Source of the DNA: an uncultured Lachnospiraceae bacterium
Lineage (GTDB): Bacteria > Bacillota > Clostridia > Lachnospirales > Lachnospiraceae
Length of the DNA: 64,000 nt
Direction: 5' to 3'
Assembly (NCBI GenBank): GCA_947644545.1
Contig: CANRZW010000001.1
Span: 231,533 to 295,532 of the forward strand
Below are positions 9,934 to 17,886 of the stretch, piece by piece. The notes beneath the pieces were generated by a model, which saw nothing but the letters and a program-made list of their open reading frames with translations, was not told the DNA's origin and did not search any database. Position 1 is the stretch's first letter. The number at the start of each line of letters is the position of its first letter. The position numbers and the translations under genes were made by a program.

Positions 9934-10860
9934 TTAATTCACTGCCATGGGCCGCTCAAGACAGCTCCGGATAAATCCGTCAATAATAGCAAGCGTTTCC
10001 ACGGTCCAGAACTCCGCGCCGCCGTGGTCGGCGCCTTTGATCAGATACAATTGTACCTCCTTACCGCACTTTTTCATCTGACGGTACAAGATCGCACTGC
10101 CCTCACAGTTGACCAAACGATCTTTGGTGCCGTGCAGGATAAGGGTGGGCGGTATCACGGTATCTTCCGTGATATTACATTCCACGGAAAGCTTCCGCTT
10201 CAATTCCGGATGTTCCCGCAGGTCTACATGTCCCATCACCATGCCCTCCGGGCTGTCCGGCTGACAATGCAGAACCTGAATCGGATTGGAGTCCTCTGCC
10301 ATCACACTGGTGCTGCCATAGAAATTGACGATCCCTTTTACCTCCGCAGTAATCCCCGGATAGAGATTATGTTCAACATCATCATGGATCATACCCGCAA
10401 ACATTGCCGTATGACCGCCCGATGAGTCGCCGGAAACAACAATCTGATCCGGTTCAATGTGATACTGTTTGGCATTGGCCCGCAGGAATCGCACCGCGTT
10501 CCTGGCATCCATGATCTGTGCCGGGAAAGGCGCTATTCCGGAATGCCGGTACTCCACGATCGCCGTCACATACCCTCGTTCCGCCAGTTTGGACGCTCTG
10601 GGAATCTGTGCGTAGACATCCTGCTGCATCCACGCCGAACCCTGGACGAAAACTACACAGGGCCAGACCATCTCCGGCTGATTGCGGGTAAAAGGCTGTA
10701 AGATCTGCAGATGAAGCCTGACGCCGTCTATCTCGGCATATTCCACGTTGGGAATATAAGTGACGCCTATTTCATCTCCCGTGGTCGAAATGACATGCGC
10801 CCCCTCCACTTCCTCTGTGAATTCCGGAATTTCCTCATAAGTCCATTCCTTTACTTCCAT
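9934..10860 (-). CDS. Alpha/beta-hydrolase, probable carbohydrate esterase
   Basis: 308-aa cytoplasmic alpha/beta-hydrolase of the BD-FAE/esterase-lipase group. Nucleophile Ser lies in GDSSGGHT, the catalytic Asp in HGTKDRLV and the catalytic His in GADHGGAEFW, with a VQGSAW oxyanion-hole stretch in the place of HGGxW. No signal peptide is seen. Relatives act on acetyl or feruloyl groups of plant xylan fragments, so the likely job is to strip esters from imported oligosaccharides. The start has AAAGGAGA at a good distance. It is the first gene of the unit with the GPH symporter, and paired direct repeats lie upstream at 11007-11043. Family is clear; substrate is inferred. Confidence 0.82.
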   Translation of the reverse strand: MEVKEWTYEEIPEFTEEVEGAHVISTTGDEIGVTYIPNVEYAEIDGVRLHLQILQPFTRNQPEMVWPCVVFVQGSAWMQQDVYAQIPRASKLAERGYVTAIVEYRHSGIAPFPAQIMDARNAVRFLRANAKQYHIEPDQIVVSGDSSGGHTAMFAGMIHDDVEHNLYPGITAEVKGIVNFYGSTSVMAEDSNPIQVLHCQPDSPEGMVMGHVDLREHPELKRKLSVECNITEDTVIPPTLILHGTKDRLVNCEGSAILYRQMKKCGKEVQLYLIKGADHGGAEFWTVETLAIIDGFIRSCLERPMAVN

Positions 10861-10904
10861 GTAAAATCTCCTTTCTTCGTGTTTGATCTCCCTTTATGAA
10901 AATC

Positions 10905-10910
10905 ATTATA
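10905..10910 (-). promoter_or_regulatory. -10 element of the esterase-symporter operon
   Basis: TATAAT on the minus strand, 45 nt before the esterase ATG. No good -35 is found at 16-18 bp, which fits an activator-dependent promoter. It lies 96 nt downstream of the proximal repeat at 11007-11021. Confidence 0.45.
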
Positions 10911-11006
10911 GCGAAACCGCCTCATCCCGCCTATCCTCCTGAACAGGCAGTCCATACCGGATAATTTCTAATGCATATAAAAACACGATCTGTATTGCCA
11001 TACGGC

Positions 11007-11043
11007 GAAACAAATCGTGATTGCTAAGTATGAAAATCGTGAT
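11007..11043 (-). promoter_or_regulatory. Putative AraC-GH39 operator, two direct half-sites
   Basis: ATCACGATTTGTTTC (11007-11021) and ATCACGATTTTCATA (11029-11043), both on the minus strand, start points 22 bp apart (two helical turns). A closely matching pair with the same spacing occurs at 13685-13721. AraC-family activators typically bind such direct repeats. The site lies between the regulator's stop codon and the esterase gene. Confidence 0.6.
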
Positions 11044-11045
11044 AT

Positions 11046-13550
11046 CTATTTCCTGTCGATCAGAAGCAGCCGTACTTCATGTTCATCCAATACGGTAGAA
11101 AATATCCATTCTCCGGAATCGGTAATATGAAGCGGTTCATAATGAATCTGAAAACTGCTGATATTATTCAGATATTCCGTCTGCTGCCGCCCTCTGAATT
11201 CCGGCGCTCCCAGATGCATCCAGGTATCATAGCTGCTCCCATGTTCCCGGTTGATGGCAAAGGTCCGTTTCAGATATGCACCTTCCGGCAAATCCGTCAA
11301 CGTAAGCCGGAAACTCTTGGTTCCTTTTTGTTCAAATCCATAATAACGGTCCACCGAATGCTGCTCTTCTACAGAAAGCATCCGGTCTATATGATTCGTC
11401 ATATCATAATGGCAGTAATGGTAAAGGACAATCTGGATCCTCTTGTGATCTGCCGAGCGGGAGATCAGATACCCTTCACCTCTGACCGCCACGATTCCTT
11501 TTTCCTGCTGCAACATAGTCAACAGCTGATAGGCAAAGTAGCCGGCTTTAGGAATGCCGTTATAGGTGAACAGACCATAGCCGCCGTGATAAATACTGGA
11601 GTTGATGACACGGCGGTCGGAAAGGTCCGTCAGATGGGTATAGGAGATCCCCGTCACATCCTCACAGTTTTCCAGAATATTTTTGACGATAAAGGCAGCC
11701 TTGAAGCAGGTATCATTTCCCAGATCATTCTGCCAGATCGTAGAATTCCATTCGCATACGTGGATCGCGCGATCACCCAGTCCGTGTCTTTGCAGAACCT
11801 CCCTGCACCGTGCAATCTCATACTTTAAGATATTCCGATCCGTACTGACGGCGGCCGGCTCTCCGGTCATCCTGTCGGCCTCGGAAGAAAGGCTGTCCTC
11901 GGTTCTGCTCCGGGGAATTCTGGAGTAGTCACAGCCGAAGCACTGGAATGTAAACGTGTCCGGCAGACAGTCATGCGCACGACAATACGCCAACAGCCTC
12001 TCCAACAACGCCGGCCCGTCCAATACAAGAAAGCCGGTATCCAGCCCAAACCCGTATATTGGCGCCTCCGGCAGAAAACGACGAATCCCGCGAAAAGTCT
12101 TTTCATAATAGGCAAGATATTGATCGGCCGTAAACACACCGTAGGAAATATACAAGGCATTGATCGGCGCAAAACGCCACTGCTCTACCTCCTCATGCCC
12201 ATACCGCTCCAGAAGATGTGTCATTACCGCCTCTACAAGAAACTCCCATTTCGCCAGATTCTCCGGCGTGCCGAGCATCGCCATGCAGGAAACACCGAAA
12301 ATATTATCCGTATGTTCCGCCAGCCTGCGGGGCATGTAGCTGAATTCAAAGAAAGGTTTCAGGCCCAGATCCAGGATCTCATCCAGAACAATGTCCATAT
12401 AAGTAAAACTCAGCCAGGGCGTACCGTCTTCCCGCTCATGATACAGATCCATGGCATCATCCAGAATGCCGTGAAACCGAATATAGCGAAACCCCACCTC
12501 TCTGACGGCGCGCTGCAACACTATATGAAGGGATTTACTCATCAGGGAACTGGCCCAGCCGATGCTGATAGTGTCATTATGACGCAGCAAAAGAGGCCCG
12601 GCATTCTCAAGAAGACTCACCTGCACAGAGACAGTTTCCTGCTGCTTCTTGTCCAACGGCCGCAGTACCTCCTCCACAGCCGCATGTTTCAGCAGATTCA
12701 TATAAGAGATAATATTCACTGAAGGCTGTTCCTGCCGTTGATCAGCCACTGGGAAACCGGCAGGATCGATGTCCTTCCGATAATGTTTCCTGTGATAGAC
12801 GCCCGGCGTTTCACCGTATTCCTCATGGAAATTGATGATCATGGTGTTGATATTGGAAAATCCGCTGTCCAGCGCAATCTCGGTGATGGTCTTTTCACTG
12901 CGGGCCAGAAGATACGCGACACGGTTTAAACGAAGCTTGCGCAGATAGTCGGAAAAAGAGATTCCCATGTGCTTCTGGAATTCCCGGGAGAGGTGGCTCT
13001 TGGAGAGGTAGACCCGGTCTGCGACTTCCTGCATTGTAATAGCTTCGTGAAAATGCATACTCAGATAAGTCAGCACCTCCTGCATACGATCCGCATCCCT
13101 TCCGAATACCGGAAACTGACCATCCGGCGTCTCAAACTGCGCTTTCAATATGGCAAGCAGACCAAAAAGCTGGCTCAGCACATAAAGCTGCCTGGACGGA
13201 GAAGGCTGCTCGAGATGATATTTAAACAACATGGCCAGCCTGGCCCGAATCAGGGCCGCATAATCCGTCTTGCCGGAAACATCCCTGCTGCAGCAGGCAA
13301 CACGTCCTAACCTCGACTGTTGAAACAGATCCGGAGAAATATAAGCGGAAATGGTGTGACAGCCTGCCTCCGCATATAATTCGTGATGTTCATAAGGATT
13401 CAGAACAATAAAATCTTCCGGCTCGAGCACGTAATTATAACCGGAACCGATGATGGCAATCCGGCCGGACAGTACATATAAGATTTCCATCTCACTGTGA
13501 AAATGGGGAATAGATGTATTGCAGTCAGATTCAAATCGAATCTCTTCCAT
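11046..13550 (-). CDS. AraC-family regulator fused to a GH39-like domain
   Basis: 834-aa cytoplasmic fusion. Residues about 15-75 form a cupin-like AraC ligand domain (HFHSEMEILYVLSG, NPYEHHEL); about 172-255 are the double helix-turn-helix AraC DNA-binding domain (LSKSHLSREFQKHMGISF...IALDSGFSNINTMIINF); about 305-720 resemble a GH39 beta-xylosidase, with the typical RFHG motif (358-361) and the nucleophile region CEWNS (Glu600). The expected acid/base NEP motif is replaced by FAPINAL, so an Ala stands where the Glu should be; the domain is probably a sugar sensor rather than an enzyme. The start at 13550 follows GGAGA by 7 nt; the frame is open to 13604 but has no site there. It probably controls the esterase-symporter genes and the divergent NIF3-like gene. 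Confidence 0.85.
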   Translation of the reverse strand: MEEIRFESDCNTSIPHFHSEMEILYVLSGRIAIIGSGYNYVLEPEDFIVLNPYEHHELYAEAGCHTISAYISPDLFQQSRLGRVACCSRDVSGKTDYAALIRARLAMLFKYHLEQPSPSRQLYVLSQLFGLLAILKAQFETPDGQFPVFGRDADRMQEVLTYLSMHFHEAITMQEVADRVYLSKSHLSREFQKHMGISFSDYLRKLRLNRVAYLLARSEKTITEIALDSGFSNINTMIINFHEEYGETPGVYHRKHYRKDIDPAGFPVADQRQEQPSVNIISYMNLLKHAAVEEVLRPLDKKQQETVSVQVSLLENAGPLLLRHNDTISIGWASSLMSKSLHIVLQRAVREVGFRYIRFHGILDDAMDLYHEREDGTPWLSFTYMDIVLDEILDLGLKPFFEFSYMPRRLAEHTDNIFGVSCMAMLGTPENLAKWEFLVEAVMTHLLERYGHEEVEQWRFAPINALYISYGVFTADQYLAYYEKTFRGIRRFLPEAPIYGFGLDTGFLVLDGPALLERLLAYCRAHDCLPDTFTFQCFGCDYSRIPRSRTEDSLSSEADRMTGEPAAVSTDRNILKYEIARCREVLQRHGLGDRAIHVCEWNSTIWQNDLGNDTCFKAAFIVKNILENCEDVTGISYTHLTDLSDRRVINSSIYHGGYGLFTYNGIPKAGYFAYQLLTMLQQEKGIVAVRGEGYLISRSADHKRIQIVLYHYCHYDMTNHIDRMLSVEEQHSVDRYYGFEQKGTKSFRLTLTDLPEGAYLKRTFAINREHGSSYDTWMHLGAPEFRGRQQTEYLNNISSFQIHYEPLHITDSGEWIFSTVLDEHEVRLLLIDRK

Positions 13551-13626
13551 AACGGTTCTCCTCATCAGAAAATGAACACAGCTCGCTGCTCTGGCAGAAA
13601 GCATTCGATACGATAAAACTACATAA

Positions 13627-13656
13627 ATTATATAAGAACAAACCTCGATAAGTCAA
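13627..13656 (-). promoter_or_regulatory. Promoter of the AraC-GH39 gene
   Basis: TTGACT (13651-13656), 18-bp spacer, TATAAT (13627-13632) on the minus strand, 77 nt before the start codon. The intergenic region 13551-13869 (319 bp) contains this promoter, the paired repeats at 13685-13721 and the promoter of the divergent NIF3-like gene. Confidence 0.7.
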
Positions 13657-13684
13657 CGAATGCAGCAAAAGAACAACATACCTG

Positions 13685-13721
13685 ATCACGATTTATTTCT
13701 ACTAAGATCACGTTCTGTTTC
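13685..13721 (+). promoter_or_regulatory. Second putative AraC-GH39 operator
   Basis: ATCACGATTTATTTC (13685-13699) and ATCACGTTCTGTTTC (13707-13721) on the plus strand, again 22 bp apart. The first copy differs by one base from the repeat at 11007-11021. Oriented towards the NIF3-like gene and 94 nt before its likely -10; it also lies 28 bp upstream of the regulator's own -35, so autoregulation is equally possible. Confidence 0.6.
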
Positions 13722-13815
13722 AAAGATCCTTTCCCACACACCAAACCACAACACAAAAAAGGATAAAGTATGGAAAAAAAGGCTGTAAAAGAGAGCTGTC
13801 CGCAAAATTTTTTGC

Positions 13816-13821
13816 TAAAAT
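13816..13821 (+). promoter_or_regulatory. -10 element of the NIF3-like gene
   Basis: TAAAAT about 48 nt before the NIF3-like ATG, with no recognisable -35 at the normal distance. The distance to the upstream repeat pair (94 nt) closely matches that in the esterase promoter (96 nt). Confidence 0.4.
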
Positions 13822-13869
13822 AACACCATAAACACAATGTTAGCGATTGCATAAAGGAGCGTTCGACTT

Positions 13870-14691
13870 ATGAAAAAATGGACAGTACAGCAAGTAATTG
13901 ACAAGATCCTCATGGATATGTGCGGCGGGGCAAAGATCGAGCCCACCTGTGATATCATCTCTGTCGGCAGCCCCGACCAGGAAGTCACAGGGGTGGCTAC
14001 TACCTTCATGGCAACCTTCGACGTGATCCAGGAAGCAGTAAGGCAGGGCAAGAACTTCATCATCACCCATGAGCCCACCTGGTTTAACGGACTGGATAAG
14101 ACCGACTGGTGCGAAAATGACAGCATCTATCTGGCGAAGAAAAAATATCTGGAAGAACATGGCATCACGATCTGGCGGCTCCACGATCATATGCATATGG
14201 GTTCCGATGTCGATTACATCTATGAAGGGCTGATCGAAGAACTGGGTTGGCGCAAGTATCTGCAACAGGATGAACCCCAGCCCTGGATCTATGAAATTCC
14301 CGAGACGACACTGCAAAAGCTTGCCGAAGAGTTTAAGGACATCTTTCATATGGATACGATCCAGATCATCGGTTCCCCGGACATGAAGGTGCGCAGAGTC
14401 GGCATTCTGGTAGGCGGCGGAAGCCTGGGCCTGGGTGTGGAAGTGATGCCCATGCAGGTGATGGAGCGCGACAGACTGGATCTGATGGTAGTGGGCGACA
14501 TCACCGAGTGGACTATCTGCGCTTATCTGAATGATGCTTATCAGATGGGCTTCAACAAGGGTATGCTTACTCTCGGACATGAGAGAAGCGAAGAATTTGG
14601 TATGAAATATATGGAAAAATGGCTGCAGGAAAGATTTTCGGACTTCCCGGTCGCCTTTATCGATGCGAAAGAACCTTTCAATTACCTCTAA
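13870..14691 (+). CDS. NIF3-like (DUF34) dinuclear metal-centre protein
   Basis: 273-aa protein of the NIF3/YbgI/YqfO group. The metal-ligand motifs are visible: FIITHEPTWFNG near residue 75 and GDITEWT...LTLGHERSEEFG near the C-terminus, the latter matching the usual GH-S/E motif, plus HDHMHMGSD in the middle. The family binds two divalent metal ions; its biochemical role is unsettled and it is often annotated as GTP cyclohydrolase type 2 without support. The start has AAAGGAGCG upstream. It is one of only three plus-strand genes here, divergent from the AraC-GH39 regulator, with a regulator-type repeat pair before it, so it is probably part of the same carbohydrate regulon rather than the housekeeping copy. 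Confidence 0.8.
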   Translation: MKKWTVQQVIDKILMDMCGGAKIEPTCDIISVGSPDQEVTGVATTFMATFDVIQEAVRQGKNFIITHEPTWFNGLDKTDWCENDSIYLAKKKYLEEHGITIWRLHDHMHMGSDVDYIYEGLIEELGWRKYLQQDEPQPWIYEIPETTLQKLAEEFKDIFHMDTIQIIGSPDMKVRRVGILVGGGSLGLGVEVMPMQVMERDRLDLMVVGDITEWTICAYLNDAYQMGFNKGMLTLGHERSEEFGMKYMEKWLQERFSDFPVAFIDAKEPFNYL

Positions 14692-14733
14692 AAAATAGAT
14701 TTGCTTTACGACCTCTAATGTAAGCGTGAACCC

Positions 14734-14764
14734 GGAACAGTGAAGGAATTTCCTTCACTGTTCC
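14734..14764. terminator. Bidirectional hairpin between NIF3-like and GH43 genes
   Basis: A 31-nt near-perfect palindrome: GGAACAGTGAAGGAA pairs with TTCCTTCACTGTTCC around a single T. It lies between convergent genes, 42 bp after the NIF3-like stop and 43 bp after the GH43 stop. No long U-run follows on either side. Confidence 0.6.
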
Positions 14765-14807
14765 CTTAACCGTATCTGCAATACCGGCCACTGAAACCGG
14801 CATTGAT

Positions 14808-15773
14808 TCACGCCTCATTCTCATCATAGGAAAACACCGGTCTTCCCTCCGCATCCCACTTTACTTTCATCAGCATGGCATGACGATTCGGATTATAGAG
14901 CGGATTTCCCTCGATCTCGGACTCTGTTCTGGCATGATACACCATCACTGTATTTCCTTCCTCATCCGTGGTAAAAGAATTGTGCCCCGGCCCATAAATT
15001 CCTCTCTGCACATCACTGGCCAGCACCGGATACCGCTCCTTCTTCCAGGAAAGAGGATCCAGAAGATCCGCATCCTCGTCCGCCGTCAACATTCCCATAC
15101 AATACGCAGTTCCTGTCTCGCTGGCGGAATAAGTAAGGAAGATCCGGCCGCTTCGCTTCACCACTGCAGGGCCTTCATTCACCCAGAACCCCACACGCTC
15201 CCAGTCATAATCCGGCGTCGTCAAAAGCACCTGTATGGTCTGCAATTTCCATGGTTTTTCCATGCGGGCAATATAAAGATTAGAGATCTGCTTACCTACA
15301 CCGACCTTCTCTGCCCATACGTAATAATGCGCTCCCTTATTCTCGAAAACTGTCGCATCCAGCGAAAATCCCCGGAAGGAAAACTCGTCTTCATCGGCGC
15401 ACTGCATCTTTCCTTTCTCGGTCCAGTGTCCCGTAATCGGATCCGCGTCCTCACATTCCAACACATACGGCCTGATCTTCCAGATATCCTCTGCTTCTCC
15501 GGCCGCAAAATAGAGATACCATTTTCCGTCCAGGAAATGCAGTTCCGGCGCCCAGACATGCTCGCTCATGGGTCCGCTTTCATGTTTTCGCCATACCACC
15601 GTCTCTTTTGCTTCTGCAAGTCCAGCCAGCGTGTCCGCATGGCGCAGCACGACGCTGTCATAAGCCGGAACGGAGGCGGTAAAGTAATAAGTACCGTCCG
15701 TATGCCGGTATACATAAGGATCCGCGCGCTGCAAGATCCAAGGTTTGTTCCATTTTACTACACGCTTACTCAT
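14808..15773 (-). CDS. Glycoside hydrolase family 43 protein
   Basis: 321-aa single-domain five-bladed beta-propeller enzyme without a signal peptide. Catalytic base Asp18 is in QRADPYVYR, the pKa-modulating Asp139 in SLDATVF and the acid Glu200 in VNEGPAV, all in the expected order; WAPELHF is also typical. The family includes alpha-L-arabinofuranosidases and beta-xylosidases; the N-terminal RADPYVYRHTDGTYYFTAS resembles exo-acting arabinofuranosidases, but the specificity is inferred. The start follows AGGAGAG. It is 25 bp downstream of the GH42 gene on the same strand, so the two are very probably cotranscribed, acting together on arabinose- or galactose-containing oligosaccharides in the cytoplasm. 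Confidence 0.88.
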   Translation of the reverse strand: MSKRVVKWNKPWILQRADPYVYRHTDGTYYFTASVPAYDSVVLRHADTLAGLAEAKETVVWRKHESGPMSEHVWAPELHFLDGKWYLYFAAGEAEDIWKIRPYVLECEDADPITGHWTEKGKMQCADEDEFSFRGFSLDATVFENKGAHYYVWAEKVGVGKQISNLYIARMEKPWKLQTIQVLLTTPDYDWERVGFWVNEGPAVVKRSGRIFLTYSASETGTAYCMGMLTADEDADLLDPLSWKKERYPVLASDVQRGIYGPGHNSFTTDEEGNTVMVYHARTESEIEGNPLYNPNRHAMLMKVKWDAEGRPVFSYDENEA

Positions 15774-15798
15774 AGTACTCTCCTATCTCCTTTTTCTC

Positions 15799-17847
15799 TC
15801 AGTAAACTTTACATACAAGCGTTCCATAGCCGTCAATCTCGATCCGGCCGGACACTTCTTGTCCCGTATACAGATCAGTTCCCTTCCGGCAAAGTTCGAT
15901 CTGCGCCGGCTTCTTATCATAATTCAATACGAAGAGGTACTGATCCGCTCCCTTCCTGCGCACTGCGATCTCACAACCTGTCGGCGCATGAACCACATCA
16001 CGATAAGGCGAGATGACATTCAGCTTCTCCAGGAATACTCGTGCGCTTTCTGTATTAAATGCGGTTCCGTAATAATATACCTTACCCGCTCCCACCGTGT
16101 TACTGATCAGCGCGCCGCTGCCCGCATAGTAATCGGAAGTATACACAGCCTCCTGCTTACCTTCCCCTATCGGCTGCAACAGATCCGTAAACACGCTGGC
16201 CTCCAGTTCCGTATCGCCCCACTGTATCGTCACCTTCCCTGCATCCGGTGCGATAAAGGAGTATTCCGGAATATCCGTACCCGACAGGTCTGCCAACAGG
16301 CCGGGCAGCTTCTCCATCACGCATCTTCCGTTCATGTCCTTGTAGCCGCTGCGGCATCCAATCACCAAAGTGCCGCCTGTTTCCACATAAGCCCTCAGCA
16401 CGGCTTCCCGCTCTTTGCTCATGATCGTTGCATGAGGATAGAACAATACCTGATATTTCTTCCATTCTGTCACATCGGTGTCGTCATTCAAATAGACATA
16501 ATCAAAAGGCGTATGGCTCAGCTGCAGTGCCTGAAATAATGCCGGCTGACTCGCCCGATCCACTCTCTCATGCCACACATCGAGCTGGGCATCCCATATA
16601 TTGTCATAATCTTTCACGATACCGACCTGGGCCTCGTAAATGCTGCCGGCCAGCTCCTTCATGCTCTGCAGCTTCTCATGGATCTGCCCGACTTCCGCAA
16701 TCCTGCGGTTATCCCTGCCGGAATAATCCAGAATGCCATGCCAGTAGATCTCCGTTCCCACGGTACAGGTACGCCACCGGAAATAGCTGACATAATCGGC
16801 GCCATGGGCAACAGACTGCATGGTCCAGAGAGCCATCTGTCCCGGTCTGGGCGACGGCGCTTCCATCCTGGTGTTCCAGCCATTCGCACCCGACTGCTGT
16901 TCCATAATGCCGAACACCGGGGTGACAGCGCGAACCTCCGCCAGATTGCGACTCCATTTCCTGTCCCTGATCTCACCTGGCACATCACGATAGGCATCCA
17001 GGCAGTAAGCGAAATTCGGATAGGAATCATAGGTTATGAAATCCAGGCTCTCTTTCGTCATCTGGTGATTATCAATATTTGCAAAGATACCATTTGTAGT
17101 CACAAAATCCCCCGGCTTAACATATTTGCGGACAATATCACTCTGCATTTTTATAAAGCGTCTTGCACTGTCCGAAATAAAGCGAGTATAATCCAATACC
17201 TCATGAGGATTGGTTGCATCGCTGTTCGTCTTGCGCGGTACGTGGATCTCCTCCCAATCCGTATAGGTCTGGTTCCAGAAGACCGTCCCCCACGCCTCAT
17301 TGAGTGCGTCAAGATTCCCGTATTTCTTTTCCAGGAATACCCGGAACGCCCTGTTATCACTCTCGGAATAGAATTGATTGATCCCGCAGTTTATTTCATT
17401 GTCGATCTGCCAGCCAATGATGCACGGACGGGATGCGTAATGAGCCGCAAACTTCTCCACGATCCGTTCCGAAAGCTTCTGATAGACCGGTGAGTTATAA
17501 TTGCAGTGCCGTCTTTCCCCATGTCTGTACAGCACCCCATTGATATCCGCATTCAAGACTTCCGGATACTTTTCCGTCAGCCAGGCCGGCGGCGTTGCAG
17601 TCGGCGTACAGAAGATCACTTTCATCCCCACTTCCTCCGCCAGATCCAGAAATTCATCAAAAAACGAATACGTAAAATTCCCCTCTGTCAGCTCCACCTT
17701 GCTCCAGGCAAATTCCGCGATACGCACTACCTCGATCCCGGCCTTAAGCATCCGCTCCAGATCTTCCCTCCAGAGCTCCTTCGGCCAGTGTTCCGGATAA
17801 TAACAAGTCCCCAGTACCAGTCTGTTTCCGTCTAAAATTGCACCCAT
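15799..17847 (-). CDS. Glycoside hydrolase family 42 beta-galactosidase
   Basis: 682-aa cytoplasmic enzyme of standard GH42 length with a TIM-barrel (LGTCYYPEHWPKELWREDL at the N-terminus), a trimerisation domain and a small C-terminal beta domain. The acid/base is Glu151 in WQIDNEIN and the nucleophile Glu316 in FGIMEQQSGANGW. It hydrolyses terminal beta-galactosides (or in some relatives alpha-L-arabinopyranosides), typically from arabinogalactan or galacto-oligosaccharides rather than lactose. The gene starts at ATG 17847 with GGAAACGTGAGG upstream. It lies 39 bp after the MATE gene and 25 bp before GH43, so it may be part of one transcript with both. Confidence 0.93.
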   Translation of the reverse strand: MGAILDGNRLVLGTCYYPEHWPKELWREDLERMLKAGIEVVRIAEFAWSKVELTEGNFTYSFFDEFLDLAEEVGMKVIFCTPTATPPAWLTEKYPEVLNADINGVLYRHGERRHCNYNSPVYQKLSERIVEKFAAHYASRPCIIGWQIDNEINCGINQFYSESDNRAFRVFLEKKYGNLDALNEAWGTVFWNQTYTDWEEIHVPRKTNSDATNPHEVLDYTRFISDSARRFIKMQSDIVRKYVKPGDFVTTNGIFANIDNHQMTKESLDFITYDSYPNFAYCLDAYRDVPGEIRDRKWSRNLAEVRAVTPVFGIMEQQSGANGWNTRMEAPSPRPGQMALWTMQSVAHGADYVSYFRWRTCTVGTEIYWHGILDYSGRDNRRIAEVGQIHEKLQSMKELAGSIYEAQVGIVKDYDNIWDAQLDVWHERVDRASQPALFQALQLSHTPFDYVYLNDDTDVTEWKKYQVLFYPHATIMSKEREAVLRAYVETGGTLVIGCRSGYKDMNGRCVMEKLPGLLADLSGTDIPEYSFIAPDAGKVTIQWGDTELEASVFTDLLQPIGEGKQEAVYTSDYYAGSGALISNTVGAGKVYYYGTAFNTESARVFLEKLNVISPYRDVVHAPTGCEIAVRRKGADQYLFVLNYDKKPAQIELCRKGTDLYTGQEVSGRIEIDGYGTLVCKVY

Positions 17848-17886
17848 AACCTCACGTTTCCTTTCTTCATGACTATCTGATCAGTT

